A stretch of 23,753 bases of DNA from an uncultured Treponema sp. (GTDB lineage: Bacteria; Spirochaetota; Spirochaetia; Treponematales; Treponemataceae): contig CAJPOF010000035.1 in the NCBI GenBank assembly GCA_905372235.1, positions 1 to 23,753 of the forward strand, read 5' to 3'. Each line of letters opens with the position of its first letter. Positions within the stretch are counted from its first letter, which is position 1. This document shows positions 8,745 to 15,653 of the stretch, piece after piece. Below the pieces are notes generated by a model. It was not told where the DNA came from and ran no database searches. It was given only the letters and a program-made list of their open reading frames with translations. The position numbers were made by a program, and so were the translations under genes.

Positions 8745-9911
8745 CTAATAAAGGATTTTTGCAAGTTCCACGGAAATGAAGCCGCTCCTTGCACATTTGT
8801 AAAAATCGGTTTCTTCCCATGCGGCGTAAAGATTTTTTCCTGTAATTGCAAAACCCGAATACGAAAATCCTTTCGGAAGGCGAGGAAGCCTAATAACAAC
8901 CGTGTTTCCGTGGTTGAATATTCTTTCCAAAGCCAAAGCCCCTTTCAAAAATATCGTTCCGTCCTGAAAAAGAACTGCGCTCCACGAATCGGAAATAAGT
9001 CCGTATGCGTTCATAATTTGGCTTTCATCGGAAGAAGAGTTTGCGTTTATGAATTTTCTTGGGCTGTGTCCGCCGGATGTCATCACTGAAATCAAATAGT
9101 CTGAATTTTTTAGCGAAGATAAAAGTTCCTTTATTCGTTCCGGAGCGTTTTCAAAAGGCTCTATCTTCTGCACTGCCCTAAAATCATCGGCTGAAAGTTC
9201 ACGTGTCAAAATATTTTTGCTTGCACTTTCCGGTGTAATTGAAAGCAGGTGTTCTTTCGGCTGGAATGCCCGGTAGGAAAAACTTATCCTTTCGTCTGTC
9301 GATGTTTTTGCGTAACAACAGAAAATTTTTCCATCCCAGATATAGTCTGTTATTTCAGTTTTTTCATCGAATCCAAGATTTTCCACATTTATCACGGGGT
9401 AAGAAACATTTTGGTTTGCGTTGAATTGAACCAAAAATGGATGAAGTCCTTTTAAATTCCGCTCTGAATCGCCGAAAAAAGTGCTTCTGTAAAGCGAATA
9501 TATCGGCGTGTCGTCGTAAAAAGTTAGATTTCCTGCGGTTCGTCCGCTGAAAAGTTGCGTGTCCGGTGCAAGGGAAATCGAATCGTTTTCAAAGACAATA
9601 AGCCCGATTCTGTTAACGAGCGCAAAAGCCTTTGGAACGCTGGCTATTTCATCGGAATCTGAAAAAGCGGCGCACGAAATCGATGAAATGCGGGTAGCCT
9701 GAGTCCAAGGTTTTTCGGGAACGGCGGGAACTTCGGAAACTTTTGCGATTTTCCTATATCCTCCGTCCGAAAAATAGTAAAACTCGTACATCGATGAAGG
9801 AAGGCTGATTTTTTCTTCTGCAAGGATTTCGGTTTTGTTCGATTTGTTGCAGGATATAAAAATAAATGCCGTAATGACAAAAATTGCGCATATTTTCGCT
9901 TTTGCTTTCAT
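8745..9911 (-). CDS. Lipoprotein of unknown function
   Basis: A 388-residue predicted lipoprotein. Seen: Lys-rich N-terminus, hydrophobic core, then FISC with the acylated cysteine at C21. This is a relaxed lipobox of the kind tolerated in spirochaetes. The mature part has aromatic, beta-rich repeats, a spacing compatible with a propeller-like fold, but I recognise no named domain. Convergent with the pseudo-deacetylase gene (5 bases between stops), which is similarly beta-rich; a shared envelope role is only a guess. The ATG at 9911 is the only start that keeps the signal peptide. It has no Shine-Dalgarno and lies about 2 bases from the transcription start predicted by a strong promoter (9920-9948). 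Confidence 0.65.
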   Translation of the reverse strand: MKAKAKICAIFVITAFIFISCNKSNKTEILAEEKISLPSSMYEFYYFSDGGYRKIAKVSEVPAVPEKPWTQATRISSISCAAFSDSDEIASVPKAFALVNRIGLIVFENDSISLAPDTQLFSGRTAGNLTFYDDTPIYSLYRSTFFGDSERNLKGLHPFLVQFNANQNVSYPVINVENLGFDEKTEITDYIWDGKIFCCYAKTSTDERISFSYRAFQPKEHLLSITPESASKNILTRELSADDFRAVQKIEPFENAPERIKELLSSLKNSDYLISVMTSGGHSPRKFINANSSSDESQIMNAYGLISDSWSAVLFQDGTIFLKGALALERIFNHGNTVVIRLPRLPKGFSYSGFAITGKNLYAAWEETDFYKCARSGFISVELAKILY

Positions 9912-9919
9912 ACTGAAAA

Positions 9920-9948
9920 ATTATATTTGAGCGCATGGATTAAGGCAA
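9920..9948 (-). promoter_or_regulatory. Sigma-70 promoter for the 388-residue lipoprotein gene, leaderless placement
   Basis: On the minus strand, -35 TTGCCT (plus 9943-9948) and a perfect -10 TATAAT (plus 9920-9925) are separated by exactly 17 bases. Transcription would start about 9912-9914, one to three bases before the ATG at 9911. The promoter sits in the 39-base gap after the upstream lipoprotein gene, so the two are probably transcribed separately. Confidence 0.6.
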
Positions 9949-9950
9949 GT

Positions 9951-10493
9951 TCACGGACGTAAAAGTTTTGCCGAAAAACTTTTACTTTCTATAGATTCAA
10001 GGATTTTTTGACGATTCAAAAGCCAAGGATTGTAGCCGTCGTTTTTTTCTGCGACGTTTTCGAGTTCTTTGCAGAATTTTTGCCAATTGAATCGCGAAAT
10101 GAACGCTTTCATTGTATTATCCGAGTTTCTGGCAGCTTCTGCGTGGATATAGAATTGCTTCAGTATTTCTGCGGAAAATCCGTGCAAAGAAGAAAATTCG
10201 TTCACCCATGGCCAAACAGCGCCGAAAGGATTTTCCGAAAGTTTTTCATCGTCTTTTAGCGGATACAGAAGAATCGAAGTCGGTGCGTCTTTTTCAAGCG
10301 ATAAAACTATTCGTCCGCCGGAAAAATCGGTCTTTAATGAAGATGATTTTTCTCCGCATCTGGTGATAATTTCCCAAGAATCGGCTTCACTGACTTTTGG
10401 AAGAAGAAATTCAATCTGCTCCTGTGTGCTAAAGATTGAGGAGCAAGCGTTCAGAAAAACCGGACATATAAGCACGAACAAAAAACGTTTCAT
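9951..10493 (-). CDS. Small lipoprotein of unknown function
   Basis: A 180-residue predicted lipoprotein: basic start (MKRF), hydrophobic stretch, and a good lipobox LNAC with the acylated cysteine at C17. The mature region is a mixed, partly helical domain (WPWVNEFSSLHGFSAEI around 95-111) that I cannot assign to a family. It lies between acetate kinase (57-base gap) and the 388-residue lipoprotein (39-base gap), all on the minus strand. The start ATG has no clear Shine-Dalgarno. The signal peptide and lipobox make it a real gene; its role is unknown. Confidence 0.65.
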   Translation of the reverse strand: MKRFLFVLICPVFLNACSSIFSTQEQIEFLLPKVSEADSWEIITRCGEKSSSLKTDFSGGRIVLSLEKDAPTSILLYPLKDDEKLSENPFGAVWPWVNEFSSLHGFSAEILKQFYIHAEAARNSDNTMKAFISRFNWQKFCKELENVAEKNDGYNPWLLNRQKILESIESKSFSAKLLRP

Positions 10494-10517
10494 GCTTATA
10501 TTTAGTAGATTTTTTTC

Positions 10518-10533
10518 AAAAACGGAAGTTTTT
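10518..10533 (-). terminator. Weak hairpin downstream of acetate kinase
   Basis: A 6-bp inverted repeat (AAAAAC/GTTTTT) with a 4-base loop, 18 bases after the ackA stop. On the minus strand the right arm itself supplies the T-tract. Short and AT-rich, so at best a weak terminator before the next lipoprotein gene. Confidence 0.3.
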
Positions 10534-10550
10534 CCTAAAAATTATGAAAA

Positions 10551-11888
10551 TTATACGCCGGGTTTTGCAAGTACCTTTGAAAGATTCGGGCGTTTTACAA
10601 GATCCGCTTTTAGACCTTCCTCTCTTGCCTTGTTCACGTAATCCGGCGACTGGAACGAATACTTGAAATTCGTGTGAATGTCGTAAGTACCTTTCATGAG
10701 CGCATACGCATCTTCGGTCATTACAAGTTCTTCATCAGTCGGAATCACGAAAATCTTTGTCGCAGAATCGTCGGCATGGATAAATGTCTCGGCGTTGCCC
10801 GTAAAACTCCATTGGTTTCTATTTTCGTCGATTTTTATGCCATAATTTTCAAGACCGGAGCAAGCTTTCCCTCGTGTGATAGGACCTCGTTCTCCGACTC
10901 CTGCAGTCCAGACGATTGCGTCGACGTGTCCAAGACAAGCCATGTACTGACCTATGTATTTTTTTATTCTGAGCGATTCCATTTCGATTGCAAGGTTGCA
11001 GAGGGCATCTCCCTTTGCCGCTTCTATTTCGATGTCGCGCCTATCGGAAAATCGTCCCGTTATTCCAAGACAGCCACATTTTTTGTTCAATGCGTTGTCC
11101 ATCTCGTCGGCGGTCATTCCTGTTTTTCGCATTATGTAGAACGGAAGGGCGGGGTCAAGGTCGCCGGAGCGAGTTCCCATAACAAGACCTTCAAGCGGCG
11201 TGATTCCCATGGAGGTGTCATAACAGACTCCGTTTTTGACTGCGCACATGGAAGAACCGTTTCCGATATGGCAGATTATTAGGTTCGTGTCCTTGGGGTC
11301 TTTTCCCAAAAGCACGGCGGCTCTTTTTGCGGTGTAAAGGAACGACGTTCCGTGGAAGCCGTATTTTCTTGCTCCGTATTTTTCGTACCATTCTCTGGGA
11401 ATCGCATATTGGAAAGTCTCTTCGGGCATTGTCTGATGCCAGGCTGTATCCATTATCGCCGCATGAGGAACGTTCGGCATGACTTTCTGAGCGGCTTCGA
11501 TTCCCATTATGTTCGCCGGCATGTGCAAGGGACCCAAATCCACTACGCTTCTAAATCCGTCAAGGACATCCGGCGTGATTAGTACGGATTTGGTGAATTT
11601 TTCACCTCCATGCAAAACCCTGTGTCCTACCGCACCGATTTCGTCCATGGATTTTATGACCCCGACATCTGCATCGGTCAGTTCTTTTATTATCAACTCG
11701 ATTGCTTCTTTGTGAGTGGGGCAAGGGGATTCGATTTCAGTTTTTTTGCCGTTTGCCTTGTGCGTTATCGCAGATCCGTCGATTCCGATTCGCTCGACAA
11801 CGCCGTTCGCCATGACAGCTTTGTTGTCCCAATCATACACCTGATATTTTGCGGAAGAAGAACCGCAGTTCAAAGTTAAAATTACCAT
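10551..11888 (-). CDS. ackA: Acetate kinase
   Basis: A 445-residue ASKHA-fold enzyme that transfers phosphate between acetyl phosphate and ADP, making ATP and acetate in fermentation. All landmark residues of the Methanosarcina enzyme are visible: N7 (LNCGSSS), R90 (GHRVLHGG), H122, catalytic D147 (DTAWH), H179 (YGFHGTS), R240 (GTRSGDLDP), and the late Glu in TDEELVMTED. Length is slightly above the usual 400, with a C-terminal extension after about 410. The start ATG at 11888 has a strong Shine-Dalgarno AGGAGA seven bases upstream. No phosphotransacetylase gene lies beside it. It has its own promoter at 12014-12042. Confidence 0.97.
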   Translation of the reverse strand: MVILTLNCGSSSAKYQVYDWDNKAVMANGVVERIGIDGSAITHKANGKKTEIESPCPTHKEAIELIIKELTDADVGVIKSMDEIGAVGHRVLHGGEKFTKSVLITPDVLDGFRSVVDLGPLHMPANIMGIEAAQKVMPNVPHAAIMDTAWHQTMPEETFQYAIPREWYEKYGARKYGFHGTSFLYTAKRAAVLLGKDPKDTNLIICHIGNGSSMCAVKNGVCYDTSMGITPLEGLVMGTRSGDLDPALPFYIMRKTGMTADEMDNALNKKCGCLGITGRFSDRRDIEIEAAKGDALCNLAIEMESLRIKKYIGQYMACLGHVDAIVWTAGVGERGPITRGKACSGLENYGIKIDENRNQWSFTGNAETFIHADDSATKIFVIPTDEELVMTEDAYALMKGTYDIHTNFKYSFQSPDYVNKAREEGLKADLVKRPNLSKVLAKPGV

Positions 11889-11894
11889 ATTAAA

Positions 11895-11900
11895 TCTCCT
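11895..11900 (-). promoter_or_regulatory. Ribosome binding site of ackA
   Basis: The minus strand reads AGGAGA here, followed by a short A/T spacer and the ATG at 11888. It is among the strongest Shine-Dalgarno sites in the window, in contrast to several neighbours that have none. Confidence 0.8.
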
Positions 11901-11925
11901 AAGAAAGAAGCCAGCAAGAAAGAAG
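11901..11925. repeat. 10-bp direct repeat in the ackA leader
   Basis: AAGAAAGAAG occurs at 11901-11910 and again at 11916-11925, separated by CCAGC. In the ackA transcript this gives two pyrimidine-rich CUUCUUUCUU tracts immediately upstream of the ribosome site. No known binding motif is recognised. Confidence 0.7.
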
Positions 11926-12013
11926 GGCTTTCAAACCGACCTTTTTGAGCGTCTTTTAAGTGTAAACGCAAGATTACCGACAGCTTAGAGGCTTGCCGAA
12001 CAGAAATTTACTG

Positions 12014-12042
12014 ATTATAGAATTTTTATCCATTTTAGTCAG
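12014..12042 (-). promoter_or_regulatory. Sigma-70 promoter of ackA
   Basis: On the minus strand, -35 CTGACT (plus 12037-12042) and perfect -10 TATAAT (plus 12014-12019) are 17 bases apart. Transcription from about 12007 would give a leader near 120 nt before the ackA ATG. A 12-bp palindrome (AAAATGCATTTT, 12054-12065) lies just upstream of the -35. Confidence 0.6.
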
Positions 12043-12210
12043 CAAAAAAATCCAAAATGCATTTTTTCATAAAAATATTATCCTGAACAATCGATTTTTT
12101 CATAGACGAGATGCAGAGAATATGATTGTGTGGTGCATGGGTTTAGTAAAACTTATCGGTTTTTGTCAATTTTTGTTTTATTCGGTGGAAAATGCTGCGC
12201 CGGGTATGTA

Positions 12211-12378
12211 GGGGCATGGGGCTGCGTCGCAAAATTTTCTAAAGGTTGTGTGTTTTGAAAAAATCAAAGGCGAAAACTGAGCGCATGATTTTTTCAAAGC
12301 CCCATGTTCCGAAGCGCAGCGAAGGAATGAGCGTTAGCGGAACCCCGGAACACCCGTTGGAAAGATTTTCTGCGCCCC
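12211..12378. repeat. Compact inverted-repeat element (MITE-like or dispersed intergenic repeat)
   Basis: A nested set of inverted repeats. CATGGGGCT (12215-12223) pairs with 12298-12306. A perfect 13-bp pair TTTGAAAAAATCA lies at 12254-12266/12286-12298. GTTCCG (12306-12311) can pair with either of two direct CGGAAC copies (12338-12343, 12346-12351). Loosely matching ends start GGGGC (12218) and finish GCCCC (12378). AGCG occurs four times between 12313 and 12338. The translated strings VPKRSEGMSVSGTPE and GVPLTLIPSLRFG feel familiar from spurious ORFs in repeats of other genomes, but that is memory only. Confidence 0.55.
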
Positions 12379-12393
12379 AAAATGGAAAGCCTA

Positions 12394-12420
12394 TGGACAA
12401 TTTTTTTTTCTGACTATAGA
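12394..12420 (+). promoter_or_regulatory. Possible promoter of the cyclo-ligase gene
   Basis: TGGACA (12394-12399) and TATAGA (12415-12420) are separated by 15 bases, shorter than ideal. Transcription would begin about 12427, next to the ATG at 12429, which has no Shine-Dalgarno. Confidence 0.3.
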
Positions 12421-12428
12421 GTTTTTTC

Positions 12429-13199
12429 ATGCCGTGCGGAAATTTTGACATTCATGATTTTGGAAGCCTTGCCGAACAAAAAGTTTTTTTGAGAAAACGT
12501 GCCCGCTCTGCGCTGAAGGAATTTTGCGCAGACTCAGAGTTGATGAAGGAATGTTCGCGTTCTGCGTTCAAGGCGGTGATTGAAAGTGCGGAATATGAAA
12601 ATGCGCCCGTGGTTCTTGGCTACATGGCGATGAAGGACGAACTTGATTTGTCGCCGATTTTGGAAAAAGCGATTTCCGATGGGAAAAAACTTGCGCTTCC
12701 CAGGATGCGCCGTTCCGCTGGCGATAAGGCGACCGGTTTTTCAAGGAATCCCGATTCTTTTTGCGGAAAACATTCCGATTCGGATTTCCGTTCCGATTCC
12801 GCTTCGAAAAATGCCGTCCGCTGTTTTCCGTCTGATTCGGAAAAAAATGTCATGGATTTTTTTTATGTGGAATCCCTTTCTGATGCCTTGGACGATAAAA
12901 ACTGTTTTTCGATAAAAGAGCCGCATGAAAATCTTGAGATGCTTGAGCCGCTTTCGCTTCCGGAAAATACCCTTGTCTTTGTGCCGGGGCTTGCGTTCAA
13001 TCTTGAGGGCGCACGACTTGGAAGAGGGAAGGGCTATTACGACAGGTTTTTGGCAAATCTTCCTGCCGGGCGGAATTTCACGCTTTGCGGCTGCTGTTTT
13101 ACGATTTGCGTCACAAAAGATATCCCGATAGATGAAAACGATTTTTTTGTGAACCACCTTTTAACGGAATACGGATTTGTCTCGGTAAAAAGAATGTAG
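12429..13199 (+). CDS. 5-formyltetrahydrofolate cyclo-ligase family protein
   Basis: A 256-residue cytosolic enzyme of the MTHFS family, which converts 5-formyl-THF to methenyl-THF using ATP. Seen: KVFLRKRARSALKEF near the N-terminus (substrate/ATP-binding basic helix), LALPRM (88-93), IKEP (162-165), and the diagnostic LGRGKGYYDRFL (197-208). The family is usually 180-200 residues. The extra length is a Ser/Asp-rich low-complexity insertion at about 97-138, encoded by repeated CCGATTC-like DNA, between the LPR motif and the next strand. The ATG at 12429 is the only reasonable start and lacks a ribosome site. It is upstream of fabD but 124 bases away with a promoter between, so probably a separate transcript. 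Folate link with folA at 16340-16831 is thematic only. Confidence 0.88.
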   Translation: MPCGNFDIHDFGSLAEQKVFLRKRARSALKEFCADSELMKECSRSAFKAVIESAEYENAPVVLGYMAMKDELDLSPILEKAISDGKKLALPRMRRSAGDKATGFSRNPDSFCGKHSDSDFRSDSASKNAVRCFPSDSEKNVMDFFYVESLSDALDDKNCFSIKEPHENLEMLEPLSLPENTLVFVPGLAFNLEGARLGRGKGYYDRFLANLPAGRNFTLCGCCFTICVTKDIPIDENDFFVNHLLTEYGFVSVKRM

Positions 13200-13244
13200 T
13201 TTTTTAGGAAGCGTTTTTCTCCCAGACTGGCGCAACTCTCGCTC

Positions 13245-13280
13245 TTGTCATTTACATGTAAAAAGTGTAAATTATGACAA
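13245..13280 (+). promoter_or_regulatory. fabD promoter with embedded palindromic operator-like site
   Basis: A -35 TTGTCA (13245-13250) and -10 TAAATT (13268-13273) are 17 bases apart. Between them lies a perfect 12-bp palindrome TTTACATGTAAA (13251-13262), with a second TGTAAA half-site at 13266-13271. The outer arms TTGTCAT (13245-13251) and ATGACAA (13274-13280) are also inverted. This is a classic position for repressor binding, so the fab genes are probably regulated here. It does not match the FapR or FabT sites I know. Confidence 0.5.
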
Positions 13281-13293
13281 AATCTTAAAAAAT

Positions 13294-13313
13294 GTCATTC
13301 CGATTCGGATGAC
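13294..13313 (+). promoter_or_regulatory. Small hairpin in the fabD leader
   Basis: GTCAT-T-CCG pairs with CGG-ATGAC around a 3-base loop (one bulged T). It ends just before the AGAGG ribosome site of fabD and includes the upstream ATG at 13309, which argues against that codon being the start. Confidence 0.4.
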
Positions 13314-13323
13314 TAGAGGTCTT

Positions 13324-14280
13324 ATGTCAAAGAAATTTGCGTTTTTGTTTCCGGGACAGGGTGCCCAGGAACCGGGCATGCTAAAGGATATCTGCGAGAC
13401 ATTTCCTACGGCAAGAAAAATTGTTGATAAAATCGCCGAAATTACAGGCGTGAACCTTACCAAACTTTTATGGGAATCCGAACAGGCTGAACTTAGTCGA
13501 AGCGATAACAGTCAGCTTGCGATTACAAGTGCAAGTCTTGCTACGATGGCGGTCCTTGAGGAAAAGGGAATCAGCCCTTCTGCTGCAATGGGTTTCAGCC
13601 TCGGGGAATTTCCTGCGCTTTATGCAGCGGGCGTTCTTTCGTTCGAGGATGTTGTAAAGATTGTTCGCCAGCGAGGTCTTATAATGCAGAAAGTCTGCGA
13701 AAAAATTGCTTCGGAAAACGAAGGTCATGCGCCGGGAATGACTGCAATTGTTGGACTTTCTCCTGAAAAGGTCAAGGAAATCGTGGACGGAATCGAAAAT
13801 GCTTATGCCGCCAATATGAACAGCGACAAGCAGACTGTTGTAAGCGGAACGTTCGATGCCCTGACAAAGGTTGAGGCGGCGGCTACCGAAGCCGGCGCAA
13901 GGCGCGCGATAAGGCTTTCCGTGGCAGGTCCGTTCCATTCGCCTTTGATGCAGGAAGCCGCAGACGAATTTGAAAAGACGCTTTCCGCATTTTCGTTCAG
14001 CGATCCGAAAATCCCGCTTTTCAGCAATGTTACCGGAAAACAGGTTTCAAGCGGAGACGAGGCAAAGAAATCGGCTGTACTTCACCTTACAAATCCTGTT
14101 CTTTGGACAAGCGAAGAGGCTGTTTTGGGAACTCTTATTGCAGGTGACAGCGAAAACGAATGGAAGGTCATCGAGGTCGGTCCGGGGCGTGTTCTTGGCG
14201 GACTTTGGAAGGCAACCGAATACTTTGAAAAATGGGCTTGTTCATCGGTGAACACAGTCGAAACAATCAATTCGCTGTAG
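13324..14280 (+). CDS. fabD: Malonyl-CoA:ACP transacylase
   Basis: A 318-residue enzyme that loads malonyl groups from CoA onto acyl carrier protein, feeding fatty-acid elongation. Seen: FPGQGAQ (9-15), nucleophile S92 in GFSLGEF, R117 in RQRGLIM, catalytic H205 in GPFHSPLM, and the C-terminal VGPGRVLGGL. Odd point: the usual GHSLG elbow reads GFSLG (His to Phe at 91). The start MSKKFAFLFPGQG is chosen because AGAGG (13315-13319) lies four bases upstream. An in-frame ATG at 13309 has no ribosome site and would add MTRGL. First fab gene after a promoter with a palindromic site; fabF follows after a hairpin. Confidence 0.93.
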   Translation: MSKKFAFLFPGQGAQEPGMLKDICETFPTARKIVDKIAEITGVNLTKLLWESEQAELSRSDNSQLAITSASLATMAVLEEKGISPSAAMGFSLGEFPALYAAGVLSFEDVVKIVRQRGLIMQKVCEKIASENEGHAPGMTAIVGLSPEKVKEIVDGIENAYAANMNSDKQTVVSGTFDALTKVEAAATEAGARRAIRLSVAGPFHSPLMQEAADEFEKTLSAFSFSDPKIPLFSNVTGKQVSSGDEAKKSAVLHLTNPVLWTSEEAVLGTLIAGDSENEWKVIEVGPGRVLGGLWKATEYFEKWACSSVNTVETINSL

Positions 14281-14298
14281 AGGCGTTTTGTTTATGCG

Positions 14299-14360
14299 AT
14301 GGCGGACAAAATCTTTTTGACTTTCAGTTTGTCAGTCGGAAAGATTTTTAAGACCGCCAT
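14299..14360 (+). terminator. Large stem-loop between fabD and fabF (terminator or attenuator)
   Basis: In RNA, 14308-14322 pairs continuously with 14334-14348 (15 bp including two U-G pairs) around an 11-base loop. It ends in a U-run (14345-14349). An outer 7-bp stem ATGGCGG/CCGCCAT (14299-14305/14354-14360) extends it across small internal loops. It could stop transcripts after fabD or attenuate fabF. Confidence 0.65.
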
Positions 14361-14376
14361 AAATATTTTTTATACT
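14348..14376 (+). promoter_or_regulatory. Possible fabF promoter
   Basis: TTAAGA (14348-14353) and TATACT (14371-14376) are 17 bases apart, giving a start near 14383. This is just upstream of the GAGGAA ribosome site (14385-14390). The -35 overlaps the right side of the preceding stem-loop, so hairpin and promoter may be linked. Confidence 0.4.
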
Positions 14377-14396
14377 TTATTTTTGAGGAACGAAAA

Positions 14397-15650
14397 ATGG
14401 AAAAACGACGAGTTGTGATAACAGGGATGGGAGCTGTGACTCCTCTTGGAAACACAGTTGAAGACACATGGAAAGGAATCAAGGAAGGAAAGAGCGGAAT
14501 AGGTCCAATCACACACTTTGATTCTTCTATAAACAAAGTGCATTATGCTGCTGAAGTCAAAGATTTTGCTCCCGAAAACTACATGGACAAGGCGAACGCA
14601 AGAAAAATGGCTCTGTTCACTCAGTACGGGGTTGCCGCCGCAAAAATGGCGTTGGAAGATGCCTCGCTTATGGGAAATGCCGAAGTTCTCGATAACACAG
14701 GCGTAATTCTTGGGGTCGGAATCGGCGGTCTTGAAGTTACGGAAGCAAGTGTGCTTTCGATGGAAAAATCCGGCGGAATCAGGACAAATCCTATGGCGAT
14801 TCCGGAACTTATTCCAAACGAGGTTGGCGGAAATATTGCTATTTCGTTCGGTTGTCACGGACCTGTACAGGCTGTTTCTACCGCTTGCTCTTCAGGAACT
14901 GATGCGATGGGTGTCGCCCTTGAAATGGTTCGTTCGGGACGTTGCGATGTGATTCTTACCGGCGGAGCAGAAGCCACAATCACCAGATTCGGAATCGTGT
15001 CGTTCGAAGTTCTTCATGCCCTTTCAACCGGCTGGGATGCAGAACCCACAAAGGCAAGCCGCCCGTTCGACAAAAGAAGAAACGGCTTTGTTATGGGTGA
15101 AGGCTCTGCAATCCTTGTGTTCGAAGAATATGAACACGCCAAGGCTCGCGGCGCAAAAATCTACGCCGAAGTCGCAGGCTACGGTTCATCGTGCGACGGC
15201 TACCACCTTACAGCGCCCAATCCGGACGGAATCGTTGGCTCAATGTGCATGACACGCGCCATGAAAGACGCAGGAATCGAACCCAATGAAATCCAATACT
15301 ACAATGCGCACGGAACTTCAACGGGCAAAAACGACCCTAGCGAAACTAACATGATAAAAAAGGCGTTCGGCGAGGAAAACGCAAGAAAACTGAAGATTTC
15401 TTCCACAAAATCCATGCACGGACACTGCCTTGGTGCCACAGGTGCAATCGAAGCGATGATTTGCGTAAAAGCCATAAACGAAGGCTTTTTCCCGGCGACA
15501 ATAAACCTCGAAGAGCAGGACATCGAGGGGGGCTGCGACCTTGACTACGTTCCGAACAAGGGCGTTTCGGGAAACATCGATGCTGCAATGTCGGCGACCT
15601 TCGGATTCGGCGGACACAACGGCGCGATTATTCTTAAAAAGGTAAAATAG
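14397..15650 (+). CDS. fabF: Beta-ketoacyl-ACP synthase II
   Basis: A 417-residue thiolase-fold condensing enzyme that extends acyl-ACP with malonyl-ACP in type II fatty-acid synthesis. The Cys-His-His triad is complete: C164 in STACSSGTDA, H305 in NAHGTSTGKND, H343 in KSMHGHCLGATGA, with K338 nearby. The gating loop reads FGFGGHN near the C-terminus (usual form GFGGTN). Length is normal. The ATG at 14397 has GAGGAA six bases upstream. It lies 116 bases after fabD, across a strong stem-loop, and 175 bases before fabZ, across a run of hairpins. No acyl carrier protein or fabG gene is in the window. Confidence 0.95.
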   Translation: MEKRRVVITGMGAVTPLGNTVEDTWKGIKEGKSGIGPITHFDSSINKVHYAAEVKDFAPENYMDKANARKMALFTQYGVAAAKMALEDASLMGNAEVLDNTGVILGVGIGGLEVTEASVLSMEKSGGIRTNPMAIPELIPNEVGGNIAISFGCHGPVQAVSTACSSGTDAMGVALEMVRSGRCDVILTGGAEATITRFGIVSFEVLHALSTGWDAEPTKASRPFDKRRNGFVMGEGSAILVFEEYEHAKARGAKIYAEVAGYGSSCDGYHLTAPNPDGIVGSMCMTRAMKDAGIEPNEIQYYNAHGTSTGKNDPSETNMIKKAFGEENARKLKISSTKSMHGHCLGATGAIEAMICVKAINEGFFPATINLEEQDIEGGCDLDYVPNKGVSGNIDAAMSATFGFGGHNGAIILKKVK

Positions 15651-15653
15651 AAG

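Larger units (their letters stand above)
11926..12428. other. Long gene-free region between ackA and the cyclo-ligase gene
   Basis: With the short leader 11889-11925 this makes a 540-base stretch without a supportable gene. It contains the ackA promoter (12014-12042), a 12-bp palindrome (12054-12065), an AT-rich segment to about 12185 where I see nothing, and an inverted-repeat element (12211-12378). Short frames in it lack ribosome sites and recognisable products. Confidence 0.7.

Noticed and set aside
11993..12211. 72-codon plus-strand frame in the ackA upstream region
   Set aside because: No Shine-Dalgarno, AT-driven composition, and it overlaps the ackA promoter.
12239..12451. 70-codon minus-strand frame (and a 42-codon plus-strand frame from 12285)
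   Set aside because: Both lie across the inverted-repeat element and lack ribosome sites; the apparent proteins are best explained as translated repeat.
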